Numbered from the stretch's first letter, positions 1 to 7,648 are shown. The stretch is DNA of 64,000 bases from CAZRCG01 sp964598565 (GCA_964598565.1 CAZRCG010000004.1:1-64000); one strand, 5' to 3'. Notes: generated from the letters alone by a model not told the origin. Numbers and translations are program-made.

Positions 1-92
1 GAGCGAGATAAGCTTGAGCGATTAATCCGCTATGTCGCCAGGCCCTCATTGGCGCAAAGACGTAGGCTTAGCGAAAGAGGTCGAATTAAATG
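1..92 (+). pseudogene. C-terminal remnant of an IS91/IS801-type transposase
   Basis: Frame 1 is open from the left edge and reads LERLIRYVARPSLAQRRRL followed by SERGRIK. This resembles the conserved C-terminal stretch (LERLCRY..RP.LA..RL) of Y2 rolling-circle transposases of the IS91/IS801 group. The match stops near base 92, where the sequence changes to the element-end repeat at 99-170, although the frame stays open to 231. The rest of the gene is left of the window. Only about 30 residues are visible, so the family call is tentative. Confidence 0.5.
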
Positions 93-98
93 CCCCAC

Positions 99-170
99 TT
101 TGATCGAACCAAGCCCATCCGACCGGCAGAAAAACGTGCCACTTTTGTGCCACCACCAAACGAATTCCAT
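99..170 (+). repeat. Right-end sequence of a leftward integrated element, with arm-type repeat pair
   Basis: About 72 bp that recur almost unchanged at 31752-31823. It contains the direct repeat CGTGCCAC (135-142), TTT, TGTGCCAC (146-153), an 11-bp period. The same repeat pair lies next to the integrase remnants at 26267-26285 and 31788-31806. Its place about 190 bp left of the tRNA fragment at 340-388 fits the inner right end of a further element left of the window. The arm-site role is inferred. Confidence 0.6.
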
Positions 171-339
171 CGAGTTCTCACGAACAGAATCGAAATCTGC
201 TCTTCTGGGATCGCCACCCGTGTATTGTTGATTTTGCGTTTATCCTTCTTAAAGCCACAGCTGATAAGCTTTTGAGATTTTTGAATTTTCTGAGATGAAA
301 AACAAAAAAATCCCTACGGCATTGATCCCGGTCAAGCTT

Positions 340-388
340 CGGGCTCATAACCCGAAGGTCGTTAGTTCAAATCTAACCCCCGCAACCA
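340..388 (+). other. att site 1: 3' part of a tRNA-Met(CAU) gene
   Basis: The sequence starts in the anticodon arm (CGGG CTCATAA CCCG) and continues through the variable region, a paired T arm (GTTAG/CTAAC), the 3' acceptor strand and an encoded CCA. No D arm or 5' acceptor strand precedes it, so this is a tRNA tail and not a working gene. It sits beside an integrase gene and a terminator, as expected for an attachment site reconstructed by integration into the 3' end of tRNA-Met. Confidence 0.85.
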
Positions 389-393
389 TTATT

Positions 394-428
394 AAAGCCT
401 CGTATACGACGTATGCGGGGCTTTTTTA
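394..428 (+). terminator. Rho-independent terminator behind att site 1
   Basis: A GC-containing hairpin (AAGCCTCGTATAC / GTATGCGGGGCTT, paired throughout if GU pairs are counted) is followed by TTTTTT. It is the kind of terminator that follows a tRNA gene and was probably carried with the tRNA tail. Confidence 0.75.
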
Positions 429-457
429 TTTTGGGGACGAGTTGAATTCTCTTTGAG

Positions 458-476
458 TGTGCAACAAATGTGCAAC
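458..476 (+). repeat. Candidate integrase arm-type sites, element 1 left end
   Basis: Direct repeat TGTGCAAC (458-465), AAA, TGTGCAAC (469-476), an 11-bp period. It lies between the integrase stop (492) and att site 1. The same octamer pair with the same spacing and orientation occurs at the other end of the element (7461-7479). Integrase binding is inferred from position and from the parallel pairs beside the other integrase genes. Confidence 0.65.
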
Positions 477-491
477 GGGAGTTTTTCCCGC

Positions 492-1628
492 TTAGATGGA
501 ACGGACGATTCGAAGATTGGGCTTCGGATCAGCGATGTGGGGAGTGATCGAAAAGGTTTGAGCAACCTTGCGTATGTTGTCTGCCAATACGTGAGCGTAA
601 CCCATCGTAGTGTGAATGTCTTGGTGCCCAGCAATTGCTTGCACAGTGACTAAGTCGTATCCAGCCGACACAAGAAGTGTGATTCCCGTGTGCCGCAGGT
701 CGTGAAATCGAATCGTCTTTAATCCAGACTCCGCAACATCGCGAAGAAAAACGCGGTTGCGAAAGTTGTTATGATCGATTGGTCCATTAGATTCAGATCG
801 AAAGATCAAGTCCTCGGATTCGAGCTCACCGATGCGAATAATCTCCTTGAGTTCATTGAGTAGCGCTGAGTTGCAAGGCACACGCCGATTCTTTTTTCCT
901 TTCGTTGCTCTGAAATCCAATCGAAGATTGTCCCATTGACGTTGGATGAGAAGCAGTTCTCCGTTAGAAGCCAGATCTTTCACCTTCAACCCCCAAATTT
1001 CGCCAGCCCTGAGAGCTGCGTTTAGGGAAAGTAGATAAACGACATGCTTCCATCGGTCGGCTGATCCCAATGGGTATTTGCGATCTGAGAAAGCTAAAAA
1101 ATGCTGAGCTTCATTTAAATCCCAAAACTTCATTTCATCTCGAACAATCTTCAACTTTTCAAATCCAGCTGACGGATTATAAGGAAGCCTTTGGTGTTGG
1201 ACTGAAAAACGAAGAATGCCCGTCACAATCTCAAGCTTTCTATTCACTGAAGCTGCCCGTAAATTGGTCTTCAATTGTTCAGTTTGAATTTCGGTTAAAA
1301 AACCAGGACCAAAAAACTTGGGACTGAGGTGGCCAATCTTTGGAAGGAATTCGGCAAGAACCCCTTCCACTCTCTTGAGTTGTCCGGGGCTAAGCCGACC
1401 ACTCTTTGATTTCAGCCAATACTCAGCTTCCTTTCGAAAGTTCGTTTCTTCGAAGTCCTGAAGCGAAGCGCCGGATCGCGTTCGAGCTTTGAAATCAATC
1501 AAAAATCCTTCAGCGTCAGATTTGCGATCAAATCTACGACGAAGTCGCTTTGATCCTCTTCCGCGAACGTGACCATACACTTCCCACTTTGATTTGCCGT
1601 TATTGGTTTTAATTTGTCTTATTTTCAT
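492..1628 (-). CDS. Tyrosine recombinase (site-specific integrase) of element 1
   Basis: This 378-aa protein should catalyse integration and excision at the adjacent tRNA-Met tail. The basic N-terminus (residues 1-60) is a likely arm-binding domain, followed by a SAM-like core-binding domain (about 60-160) and the catalytic domain. The catalytic set is visible: Arg207 (AALRAGE), His309 and Arg312 (HDLRHT), His335 (GHQDIHTTMGY) and the nucleophile Tyr344. The ATG at 1628 is preceded by GGAGG, seven bases upstream. It is the last gene of a four-gene operon on this strand, and its stop lies 16 bases from the candidate arm sites. It is the only full-length att-adjacent integrase in the array, so element 1 is the youngest candidate for mobility. 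Confidence 0.95.
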   Translation of the reverse strand: MKIRQIKTNNGKSKWEVYGHVRGRGSKRLRRRFDRKSDAEGFLIDFKARTRSGASLQDFEETNFRKEAEYWLKSKSGRLSPGQLKRVEGVLAEFLPKIGHLSPKFFGPGFLTEIQTEQLKTNLRAASVNRKLEIVTGILRFSVQHQRLPYNPSAGFEKLKIVRDEMKFWDLNEAQHFLAFSDRKYPLGSADRWKHVVYLLSLNAALRAGEIWGLKVKDLASNGELLLIQRQWDNLRLDFRATKGKKNRRVPCNSALLNELKEIIRIGELESEDLIFRSESNGPIDHNNFRNRVFLRDVAESGLKTIRFHDLRHTGITLLVSAGYDLVTVQAIAGHQDIHTTMGYAHVLADNIRKVAQTFSITPHIADPKPNLRIVRSI

Positions 1629-1630
1629 AG

Positions 1631-1924
1631 TTACCTCCTGCTCTTTGATTCAAGAGCGCGCTGTGAGGTTATCCATGCTTTTAAGACTTCGATGTTGAGA
1701 TAGAGTCGGCGGTTAAATGGGATGAACAAATCCTCGGGGACATTCAATTTCTTCTGGTGATATTTCCAGTTGTAAATAGTGGAGATTTGTAATCCCAAAA
1801 GTTCTGCCGCTCTTTCTGGGGTAATTAAATTTTCAAAGAACTCCTCTTGAGACTTTCTTGCATTGGAGAAAGAAATTCGTCGAGTAGATACTGCAGGCGA
1901 AGAGTTCGAAGAGTTACTCGACAT
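1631..1924 (-). CDS. Excisionase/AlpA-like small DNA-binding protein
   Basis: About 97 aa with a central helix-turn-helix resembling MerR/AlpA-type excisionase folds: LITPERAAELLGLQISTIY, then a basic stretch and VLKAWI. Such proteins control recombination direction or transcription for tyrosine integrases. The start at 1924 is chosen because AAGGAG lies seven bases upstream. A longer reading from 1942 would overlap the upstream gene more. It overlaps the end of the rep-like gene by 11 bases and ends 3 bases before the integrase start, so the genes are probably translationally coupled. The Ser-rich N-terminal 25 residues have no assigned role. Confidence 0.7.
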   Translation of the reverse strand: MSSNSSNSSPAVSTRRISFSNARKSQEEFFENLITPERAAELLGLQISTIYNWKYHQKKLNVPEDLFIPFNRRLYLNIEVLKAWITSQRALESKSRR

Positions 1925-2528
1925 CACGCATCTCCTTGCCAAGTCTGGTCCGCATCGGCCTGCCTGTCCGAATTCCTCGCGAAGAGGAGATTAACCTGAA
2001 CCCTTTTGGTCGAAACGGCATGGTCTCCCTTAAATTTCTATCGAGGATGTAGCCCGTAACTTTTTTAAGGTTTGCTTCATATGGCATTCGAATCGGTCGG
2101 ACATTAATATTCAGCCCAGACCAAATTTCGGGTGGCAGGGAGTTTCGAATTGTGTTTGCCGATAGCGCTCCTGTTAGCGAATGGAGATGCGGAATGATTC
2201 TGGATCCCACCTTGAGCGAAGCCACAGTGACGTATTTCGACTTAAGCCGCTGCAGCGCTGGATGTAGCTTGCTTCTAAGCTCAGCGAGCGATTGCAGATC
2301 GTCGATTGGATTTCCTCGAGAATAACTCGGATTGATTGTTAGTAACTGGTGGAGACCCCAAGCCTCTCCGCTCTGAATGACCTGATCGACAACGTACTTG
2401 CGACGCCGATTCCAACAATAGTTGCACGCCTGATCCCGGAAGCATGGCCATCGTTTTGAGCAGAAGCCCACAAAGCGAGATGAGTTGTGTGTGTATTTAT
2501 ACAATAACTCAGTCTTGTTGCTGCTCAT
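1914..2528 (-). CDS. Putative HUH-type replication initiator
   Basis: This 204-aa protein has a Cys cluster (C23, C29, C35, C38) that could bind zinc, the pattern PHLHSLTG (H114-x-H116) matching the HUH metal-binding motif of rolling-circle Rep endonucleases, and a later Tyr160 in KKVTGYILDR at the place expected for the nicking tyrosine. Known HUH Rep proteins nick an origin and stay covalently bound through the tyrosine. Here the enzyme would let an excised element replicate, or support mobilisation. It lies between an XRE regulator and the excisionase-like gene, overlapping both. The motif reading is my own; a short transposase-like HUH protein is an alternative. Confidence 0.55.
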   Translation of the reverse strand: MSSNKTELLYKYTHNSSRFVGFCSKRWPCFRDQACNYCWNRRRKYVVDQVIQSGEAWGLHQLLTINPSYSRGNPIDDLQSLAELRSKLHPALQRLKSKYVTVASLKVGSRIIPHLHSLTGALSANTIRNSLPPEIWSGLNINVRPIRMPYEANLKKVTGYILDRNLRETMPFRPKGFRLISSSRGIRTGRPMRTRLGKEMRDVE

Positions 2529-2715
2529 CTGATTTTCCCCTGATTTTTGTGAGCTTGTTTATAGCCCGATCAATCTTTGCTTTGTCAGTTGGTGACAGTT
2601 CCGAATAGCCTCTCTCCGCAGACGAAATCTTAAACCGCCCTACCCCCGAGAGCTTCGAAAGTGCTTGCTGACTCAAATCATGTGCCGTTCGAAGTTTTCT
2701 TAGTTCATCGTTCAT
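2509..2715 (-). CDS. XRE-family helix-turn-helix regulator
   Basis: A 68-aa protein made almost wholly of a lambda-repressor-like HTH (LRTAHDLSQQALSKLSGVG, then KISSAERG). It opens the operon xre-rep-xis-int and overlaps rep by 20 bases. The divergent gene at 2833 starts 117 bp away, so this regulator probably acts on the shared intergenic region. It likely works as the repressor of the element's replication and integration genes, by analogy with phage and satellite repressors. Confidence 0.85.
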   Translation of the reverse strand: MNDELRKLRTAHDLSQQALSKLSGVGRFKISSAERGYSELSPTDKAKIDRAINKLTKIRGKSDEQQQD

Positions 2716-2832
2716 GCTTTAACTCCTTTGTTGCTGTTGCAGCTCAAGTAACCCGTAAGTTAGAAACAAATGAACACGCACTCAGACGGGATTTTTCTCT
2801 TGAGACGTCGGAAGCTGAATGGACCGTGAATC

Positions 2833-3543
2833 ATGGCGAGAAAAGGCGATTTAAAATTTTTTACATTGAAGAATCACTGGGAAGCCAATGCATCTTGGCC
2901 GGCCGATTTTCGCAAATTGGCGATGAACGGCAGGCGGGCTGAATATGAAACATTTTGGAAAGAGCTAGATCGTATTATTGGCCAAGCACAAAAAGTTCCG
3001 CCTGCTCTCAATGGTAGGCTACGGAAGATCTTTGAGAGTATTTGTAGAGTAAATCTACTGCCGACTCGCGATGACTTTGATCAAGCTGCAGTTCTAGTCA
3101 AAGCATTTTGTAAGCTGGAAGGCAGCATGCCAAATTTTAGTGGATTTGCTTTCTATCCCTCATTGCGAACCTTTGCCAAAAAGTTTGATAAATTTGCTCA
3201 AGTGGTGAAAGAGGTTGATTTTCACGCGGTGAAGCAAGACTTAGAAAATTTCAGAAAACAGGAATATAGCAAAGGCTGGAAGATCGACAGTGTTAGAGCA
3301 TTCCATTTGCAGTCGGCACTAAAGAACTGTCAGAGGCTTTTGGAAGAATTGGACCTGCCTGCATATTTGCTCAAACCATTCAGGCCTGAACTATTTGAAT
3401 ATCAAAAGAAAAAGGGCAAAGCGTTGCTAAACCCGGAGCGTTTTATTGTTACCGCAAATTTCGCTTTGGGCGGCCCGTACCTGACAGAACGGTCACTGAG
3501 GGATCATTTGAGCAGGTTTATGAGTGGGTCGGATGAAGGTTGA
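2833..3543 (+). CDS. Unrecognised 236-aa protein
   Basis: I do not recognise a family. The protein is soluble-looking, rich in Lys, Phe and aromatic residues, with no signal peptide or membrane segment. Leu/Phe-rich helices dominate from about residue 60 to 200. It is divergent from the xre-rep-xis-int operon and is element-borne. No strong ribosome binding site precedes the ATG, so the start is uncertain. A cargo, replication-accessory or conflict role is possible, but nothing in the sequence selects one. Confidence 0.6.
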   Translation: MARKGDLKFFTLKNHWEANASWPADFRKLAMNGRRAEYETFWKELDRIIGQAQKVPPALNGRLRKIFESICRVNLLPTRDDFDQAAVLVKAFCKLEGSMPNFSGFAFYPSLRTFAKKFDKFAQVVKEVDFHAVKQDLENFRKQEYSKGWKIDSVRAFHLQSALKNCQRLLEELDLPAYLLKPFRPELFEYQKKKGKALLNPERFIVTANFALGGPYLTERSLRDHLSRFMSGSDEG

Positions 3544-3562
3544 GAAAACCACGTGCAATGCG

Positions 3563-4189
3563 TCAACCGTCAGATCCTACTGCACTGGTTGGCGGCTGAT
3601 CGTACCATCGAGAGAACATCTTTTGCAGCTCTGCAGCTGTAGCGTAGGTTCGCGTGCCGTCCCCATTGTTAATTGTTACTTCCGTATCGAGATGGGTAGA
3701 GCTTTCTCTTGATGGCTCGTCAGAGACTTCCTTTGAGGCTTGAATTGCAGCCTCAAAAGTCCAGCGATCAATGAGAAGGGCCGAGTGCTGAGCCTCAGTC
3801 ATGATTTTGAATGCCTGTGCTAACTTGACTAATTCTGAAGTTGGTATTTTCGAGATATCCCGACTCTCAAGGCTTTGCACTTTCTTCGTGAGGATATGAA
3901 ATAACTGACGCCCCAGTTCTGGGAACTCTTGAAGTGCTTCCAGAACTTCTGTGTGCCATCGACCTTCTTCTCGAAATAGTAATTCGGAAATTCTTTCCGA
4001 AGCGGTGGACTGCAAGAGCTTTCGTTTTTCTTCGATCCAGTTGAGAACTGGAAATTCGGATCTCATTCGAGAGGCATTCCAACCAAGAGATTCGGCAAAT
4101 GATGTCCATGAAACATGTGGAGATTCCATGTAGAGCCGGTGCACCCTGTCTTTATCAATCCGACCATGATCATCTTTTGGTGTTTTCAT
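3563..4189 (-). CDS. Unrecognised 208-aa protein with possible N-terminal HTH
   Basis: The N-terminal 60 residues (VSWTSFAESLGWNASRM) could form a helix-turn-helix, and the middle is helical and charged, somewhat like small terminase subunits or other phage DNA-binding proteins. The last 45 residues look flexible (GDGTRTYATAAELQKMF). A purine-rich AGAGGG precedes the ATG at 4189. It converges tail to tail with the gene at 2833 and lies downstream of the glycosylase-like gene on the same strand, 53 bases away. The function is not assigned. Confidence 0.6.
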   Translation of the reverse strand: MKTPKDDHGRIDKDRVHRLYMESPHVSWTSFAESLGWNASRMRSEFPVLNWIEEKRKLLQSTASERISELLFREEGRWHTEVLEALQEFPELGRQLFHILTKKVQSLESRDISKIPTSELVKLAQAFKIMTEAQHSALLIDRWTFEAAIQASKEVSDEPSRESSTHLDTEVTINNGDGTRTYATAAELQKMFSRWYDQPPTSAVGSDG

Positions 4190-4242
4190 TTTGAACCCTC
4201 TGTCGGCGAATATAGCACGAGAGGTGATCGTCGCGTGAGAGT

Positions 4243-4908
4243 TCAGAGCAGTTTCCGCACTTCACGTCTCAACCGCTCCAGAGTTTCAGCACGCTTGATT
4301 TTGGAGAGATAACGGCTCGTATGCTTAAGGTATAGAACCGGCGGCAACCCCAATCTGACGTCGCGATGATGTAAGAATCGGTCGACTTCATCTCCCAAGG
4401 CAATGATGACTTTTGGCTTAATGAGAGCGATTTCTTTCAGTAGAAAGCGATGGCCGCACTCCCTCATCAATTTGGACGACAGTGAGCCCTGTTCATTTGT
4501 GGTGCTACATTTCACGAGGTTTGTGTAGGCGACTTTTTTAAAAAGTTTGAGTGTGGGCATCTGTAGAATTTCCGTGAGGCACGCGATTAGGTTACGGTGA
4601 AACCTAAGAGATTGCGATTTTCCTTCCTCAATTTTTTCGGGAGCAAGAAAGCAGTCGCGAGCAAAGTTCTGCGTGAGTTGAGTGAGATTCCGTTTCCCAG
4701 TGGCAGCCTTGTATCGTTTCGTTTCTGAAGGAACCGCGTGACCTGGATTTTTTCCAACCACTAAGACATCTGCACGCCCAGACAATGTGGCATTGAAGAA
4801 ACCACGAGGAGGGTTGAATTTCGATCGGTTGATTCCCGGGCAGTCTCGGCAGGTATTGGGGCAGTTTGTGACCTGCCTATACAGAGCAAATAGCTTATCT
4901 CGACCCAT
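4243..4908 (-). CDS. Uracil-DNA-glycosylase-superfamily protein
   Basis: This 221-aa protein has the superfamily signature in order: an N-terminal Cys group (C16, C20, C23) as in iron-sulphur family 4/5 enzymes, VLVVGKNPG (residues 48-56, the GExPG-like motif 1), a middle VAYTNLVKC segment, the strand PKVIIALGDEV, and LKHTSRYLS matching the HPS-like motif 2. Family members remove uracil or other damaged bases. Lys instead of Glu in motif 1 may alter activity. It is encoded on a mobile element and is followed by the 208-aa gene. Base-excision repair for the element, or sensing of modified invading DNA, are both possible. Confidence 0.65.
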   Translation of the reverse strand: MGRDKLFALYRQVTNCPNTCRDCPGINRSKFNPPRGFFNATLSGRADVLVVGKNPGHAVPSETKRYKAATGKRNLTQLTQNFARDCFLAPEKIEEGKSQSLRFHRNLIACLTEILQMPTLKLFKKVAYTNLVKCSTTNEQGSLSSKLMRECGHRFLLKEIALIKPKVIIALGDEVDRFLHHRDVRLGLPPVLYLKHTSRYLSKIKRAETLERLRREVRKLL

Positions 4909-4965
4909 TCCTGCAGTTTACGATCGTAAATCTACGCTTGTAAACCTCCTGCTACCTTCAGGTAA

Positions 4966-5190
4966 GTGGTTCAAAGGACTAAAGATTCAGATGCCCTCGA
5001 GAAGATGCGGGCTCAGGTTGAAGAGCTTATTAAAGCAAAGTATCGCACGGTTGAGGAATTTTGTTGGGCAAAGAACGTCAACAAGGCCACGATGTCGAAT
5101 TTTTTAAATGATAAAAAAGACTTTCAGGTTTCGACCCTTGTTGGCATCGCAAGGGCTCTAAATAAGGACTTAAGCATCTCCTTAAAGTAA
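4966..5190 (+). CDS. Small XRE-type helix-turn-helix protein
   Basis: A 74-aa protein with a Cro/C1-type HTH: YRTVEEFCWAKNVNKATMS, then FLNDKKDFQVSTLVGIARA. The listed start is a GTG at 4966; an internal ATG at 5005 would give about 61 residues and still keep the whole HTH. It is divergent from the glycosylase-like gene at 4908, so it may regulate that promoter region. Confidence 0.7.
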   Translation: MVQRTKDSDALEKMRAQVEELIKAKYRTVEEFCWAKNVNKATMSNFLNDKKDFQVSTLVGIARALNKDLSISLK

Positions 5191-5298
5191 TTGTTCATCT
5201 TCGCATGCTGCCATGCGGTGAAATTATTTTTTCATAAAAATTTAATATTTTACACGCTCTATGCACCAGGCTAGTTAGAAGGGAATAGAGCTGGTATT

Positions 5299-5520
5299 AT
5301 GAATTTGTCTATGAAGCAATGCGTGTCTTTTAAGCTAACATTGACCGACGATTCTGAGCAAATTCAAGTGGCAGAATCGCGGCGCGATTTGGAAGTCACG
5401 CAATTCGATACTCAGCGTTATTTCACTTTAACTGACGACTCGTTAGCCGCTGACTTCTTTGAGCAAACCCAAACTGCATTGGGCGGCACCTTTCTCTTTG
5501 GAAAGATTGTCGGGAAGTAA
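5299..5520 (+). CDS. Small protein of unknown function
   Basis: A 73-aa ORF (MNLSMKQCVSFKLTLTDD...) with the phrase LTDDS occurring twice, no signal peptide and no membrane segment. GGGAATAG upstream is a poor ribosome binding site. It stops five bases before the converging protease-like gene. It is supported by a tidy position between neighbours but not by any family resemblance. Confidence 0.4.
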   Translation: MNLSMKQCVSFKLTLTDDSEQIQVAESRRDLEVTQFDTQRYFTLTDDSLAADFFEQTQTALGGTFLFGKIVGK

Positions 5521-5525
5521 GTCCT

Positions 5526-6725
5526 TTACCAATCCTCTGAGAGTGCCCACGTTTGTCCAATCCTCAATGCTTTATATCCTGCTACTGGAGCTAAAGCCCT
5601 AATTTCAGAGTGTGCTGCAGCTGAAGCTTGTTGGGACGCCTGCTGGATGATCTGTTGCAGAATCTGCTGCGTCGATTGAGGAATCGAGTTTAAATTTGTA
5701 CCGGTCGGCAACTGCAGATTTACATTAATGTTAAGTTGTAAATTTTGAGGAAGGTTCCGCTGCTTTAGGATCAAAAGGTCTTGTTTGAAAATATGGCTCA
5801 AAGAGGTTGATTCAATCAGAGCTACAGCCAATCCCTTTTCTTCAATTCGCTCGCCTTCTTCAGTTTCTACCTTGGCTTCGATATCAATAGGATCCAACAA
5901 GCAGCAGACTTTTTCATACTCCAAATATAATGCCCAAAGCATTTCTTCAAGGTCTTCAGAGGTCTTGGCATCCGAACCTTCAATTTTAATGGCTTCTGCA
6001 AATACCACTGGGAGGCCTAATTCCTGAGCTTCCTTCCTGCCGATCGCATGGCCGTGAGAATACATCTTTTCACACATTGTCTCGATAATCGTATCCATCT
6101 TCGTTTCATCATATTTTTTTGTGTGTGTTGAGAGCAACTTTCGGGCTACCAGCCGGATATGAGAATGAGTTCTTGCGACTTTCCCCAAGGACAGCGGGGT
6201 TAGGCTTTGCGCGAGTTGTTGTACTAAAGAAGTAATAGCTGATTGGTCAGTAAGGCCAGCTCGTTCACGGATAAAGGTTATAAAGCTGCTTACGTCTTCT
6301 ACGCTGATTTCTAACGGACCTTGTTGAGCTTGAATGTCCGGTCGTCGCATGAGAGTGGGGTCGATTGGCCCGAGTTCTGCTTTCTTCCCCATAATTATAT
6401 TGTCGGCCCCAAGACTAATGAGAGTAGCGGAGCTGTACGCCTTATAAGGAACTAGAACATTCACTTCGGAGTAGTGCTCCCGCAACATCGAGATAATCCG
6501 CCAAGGAACGGTGGTGTCGCCGCCTCGCGAATACAGAAACAAATCAAGTTTATCCGAAGTTTTTGCTTCCTTTTTTCGTTTGTATATATGCTCATAGACA
6601 ATACGAACAGCGTCCTCACCGATTTGTGCCGTGACTGGGTTTCTGTCACCACATACATAGGTAATGACATGCGATTTTCGAATCTTCTCGATTTTTTGAA
6701 TCAGTTCTTTGCGAGGACTAGGCAT
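5526..6725 (-). CDS. SDH/ClpP-fold serine protease-like protein (SDH_sah family)
   Basis: This 399-aa protein resembles the serine-dehydrogenase-proteinase branch of the ClpP/crotonase fold. LDLFLYSRGGD (60-70) and the nucleophile region YKAYSSATLISLGAD (94-108) match the Gly-rich oxyanion strand and the serine elbow. KKAELGPIDP follows as in SppA/SDH proteins. No signal peptide is present, so it is probably cytoplasmic. The C-terminal 100 residues are Gln/Asn-rich and probably flexible. It lies 109 bp downstream of the HEPN-like gene on the same strand, at the right end of element 1. Proteases of this fold occur in several defence islands, but a defence role here is inference. Confidence 0.8.
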   Translation of the reverse strand: MPSPRKELIQKIEKIRKSHVITYVCGDRNPVTAQIGEDAVRIVYEHIYKRKKEAKTSDKLDLFLYSRGGDTTVPWRIISMLREHYSEVNVLVPYKAYSSATLISLGADNIIMGKKAELGPIDPTLMRRPDIQAQQGPLEISVEDVSSFITFIRERAGLTDQSAITSLVQQLAQSLTPLSLGKVARTHSHIRLVARKLLSTHTKKYDETKMDTIIETMCEKMYSHGHAIGRKEAQELGLPVVFAEAIKIEGSDAKTSEDLEEMLWALYLEYEKVCCLLDPIDIEAKVETEEGERIEEKGLAVALIESTSLSHIFKQDLLILKQRNLPQNLQLNINVNLQLPTGTNLNSIPQSTQQILQQIIQQASQQASAAAHSEIRALAPVAGYKALRIGQTWALSEDW

Positions 6726-6834
6726 ACCGTTGGATACTTGCTCAAGGCCTTAAAAGGCAAGAATTTGCAGAAGTTCAGGCATATGAATTTTATTTAAAGC
6801 CTTCGTTCAGTAACAAAGAGGAGATGCGCTTAGT

Positions 6835-7410
6835 CTATCTCACCCAAAAAATACTGCCTGGGAAGGATGAGCCCTTCTCGCTGTTACTATACGAGTGATT
6901 AGGATCTCCGAACTGCACAAAAAATGATTTGCCTGCGATGTGATAGAGGATCAAAAACAAACCAGCTAACGAGATGCAAACGTTTTGGAAATTAGCTTCT
7001 TTAAAATGCTCAATTCGGTTGTGTTTAGCTTGATTGTAGGCGCGGTACCAGCTGAGGTGAGTTTTACCTTGCCAGTCCTTAAAGGGCTCCACATACCTAA
7101 TTTCTGGATTCCAGACCTTGAAACCAACTTGGTTATCAAGTCGTGATTTCAAATATTCTGTATAGATTTTTTCGTAATCCCTAATGGTCCATCCTTCTTG
7201 GCTTGTTTGTGTTTTCTCATGGTATTTTTGATCCAAAAGGTAAAGTCTGCATGTCTGTTCAAATTCAGTGCAAATGCGCACCATCAGCTCGAATGTGCGG
7301 TGAGAGTAAGTCTGAAGATTTGCATCAGCCGGCTCAATGAACTCGCAAAGTTTCAGGAAATCATTCTGAAGAATGTCGTAGGCTCTAGGCTGAAGAAAAT
7401 TTTTGGTCAT
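6835..7410 (-). CDS. Putative HEPN-like protein next to the Clp-fold protease
   Basis: About 191 aa, helical, with WYRAYNQAKHNR near residue 140 from this start. The R-x6-H spacing in RAYNQAKH fits the HEPN RNase signature (R-x4-6-H). A hydrophobic segment (ISLAGLFLILYHIAG) follows. The ATG at 7410 is preferred over the upstream reading from 7485, because the latter would run through the arm-type repeat pair at 7461-7479. It is the first gene of a probable two-gene unit with the protease and sits directly inside the element's right end, a common place for cargo such as defence genes. I do not recognise the exact family. Confidence 0.55.
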   Translation of the reverse strand: MTKNFLQPRAYDILQNDFLKLCEFIEPADANLQTYSHRTFELMVRICTEFEQTCRLYLLDQKYHEKTQTSQEGWTIRDYEKIYTEYLKSRLDNQVGFKVWNPEIRYVEPFKDWQGKTHLSWYRAYNQAKHNRIEHFKEANFQNVCISLAGLFLILYHIAGKSFFVQFGDPNHSYSNSEKGSSFPGSIFWVR

Positions 7411-7460
7411 TAAGTTAAATCCAATTTGGAAACTTCGATTCTCTCTTAAAGATCGCAATT

Positions 7461-7479
7461 TGTGCAACCGATGTGCAAC
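7461..7479 (+). repeat. Candidate integrase arm-type sites, element 1 right end
   Basis: TGTGCAAC (7461-7468), CGA, TGTGCAAC (7472-7479): the same octamer pair, orientation and 11-bp period as at 458-476 beside the integrase. It lies about 120 bp inside att site 2. Matching pairs at both ends of element 1 support its boundaries. Confidence 0.65.
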
Positions 7480-7599
7480 AACCAATCAATAACTATCAAA
7501 ATCCATCTCAATGAATCGAAGTCGAAAAACGCAGGTAACCTCTGATTAATAATTAAAATTGGCAGTTTCCTGCGATTTTATGGTTTTATAGAGAGCCCA

Positions 7600-7644
7600 C
7601 TCATAACCCGAAGGTCATTGGTTCAAATCCAATCCCCGCAACCA
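7600..7644 (+). other. att site 2: 3' part of a tRNA-Met gene, T-stem variant
   Basis: CTCATAACCCGAAGG followed by a T arm and CCCCGCAACCA. The T stem differs from sites 1 and 3 (ATTGG/CCAAT instead of GTTAG/CTAAC) but is still fully paired, so this tail came from a different functional tRNA gene. The 5' side of the anticodon stem is broken (GCCCA before CTCATAA) and there is no D arm. It forms the boundary between elements 1 and 2. Confidence 0.85.
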
Positions 7645-7648
7645 TTAT

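Noticed and set aside
300..388. Complete tRNA-Met gene at att site 1
   Set aside because: The anticodon arm pairs, but no 5' acceptor strand complementary to CCCCGCA and no D arm precede it; the same is true at the other three copies.
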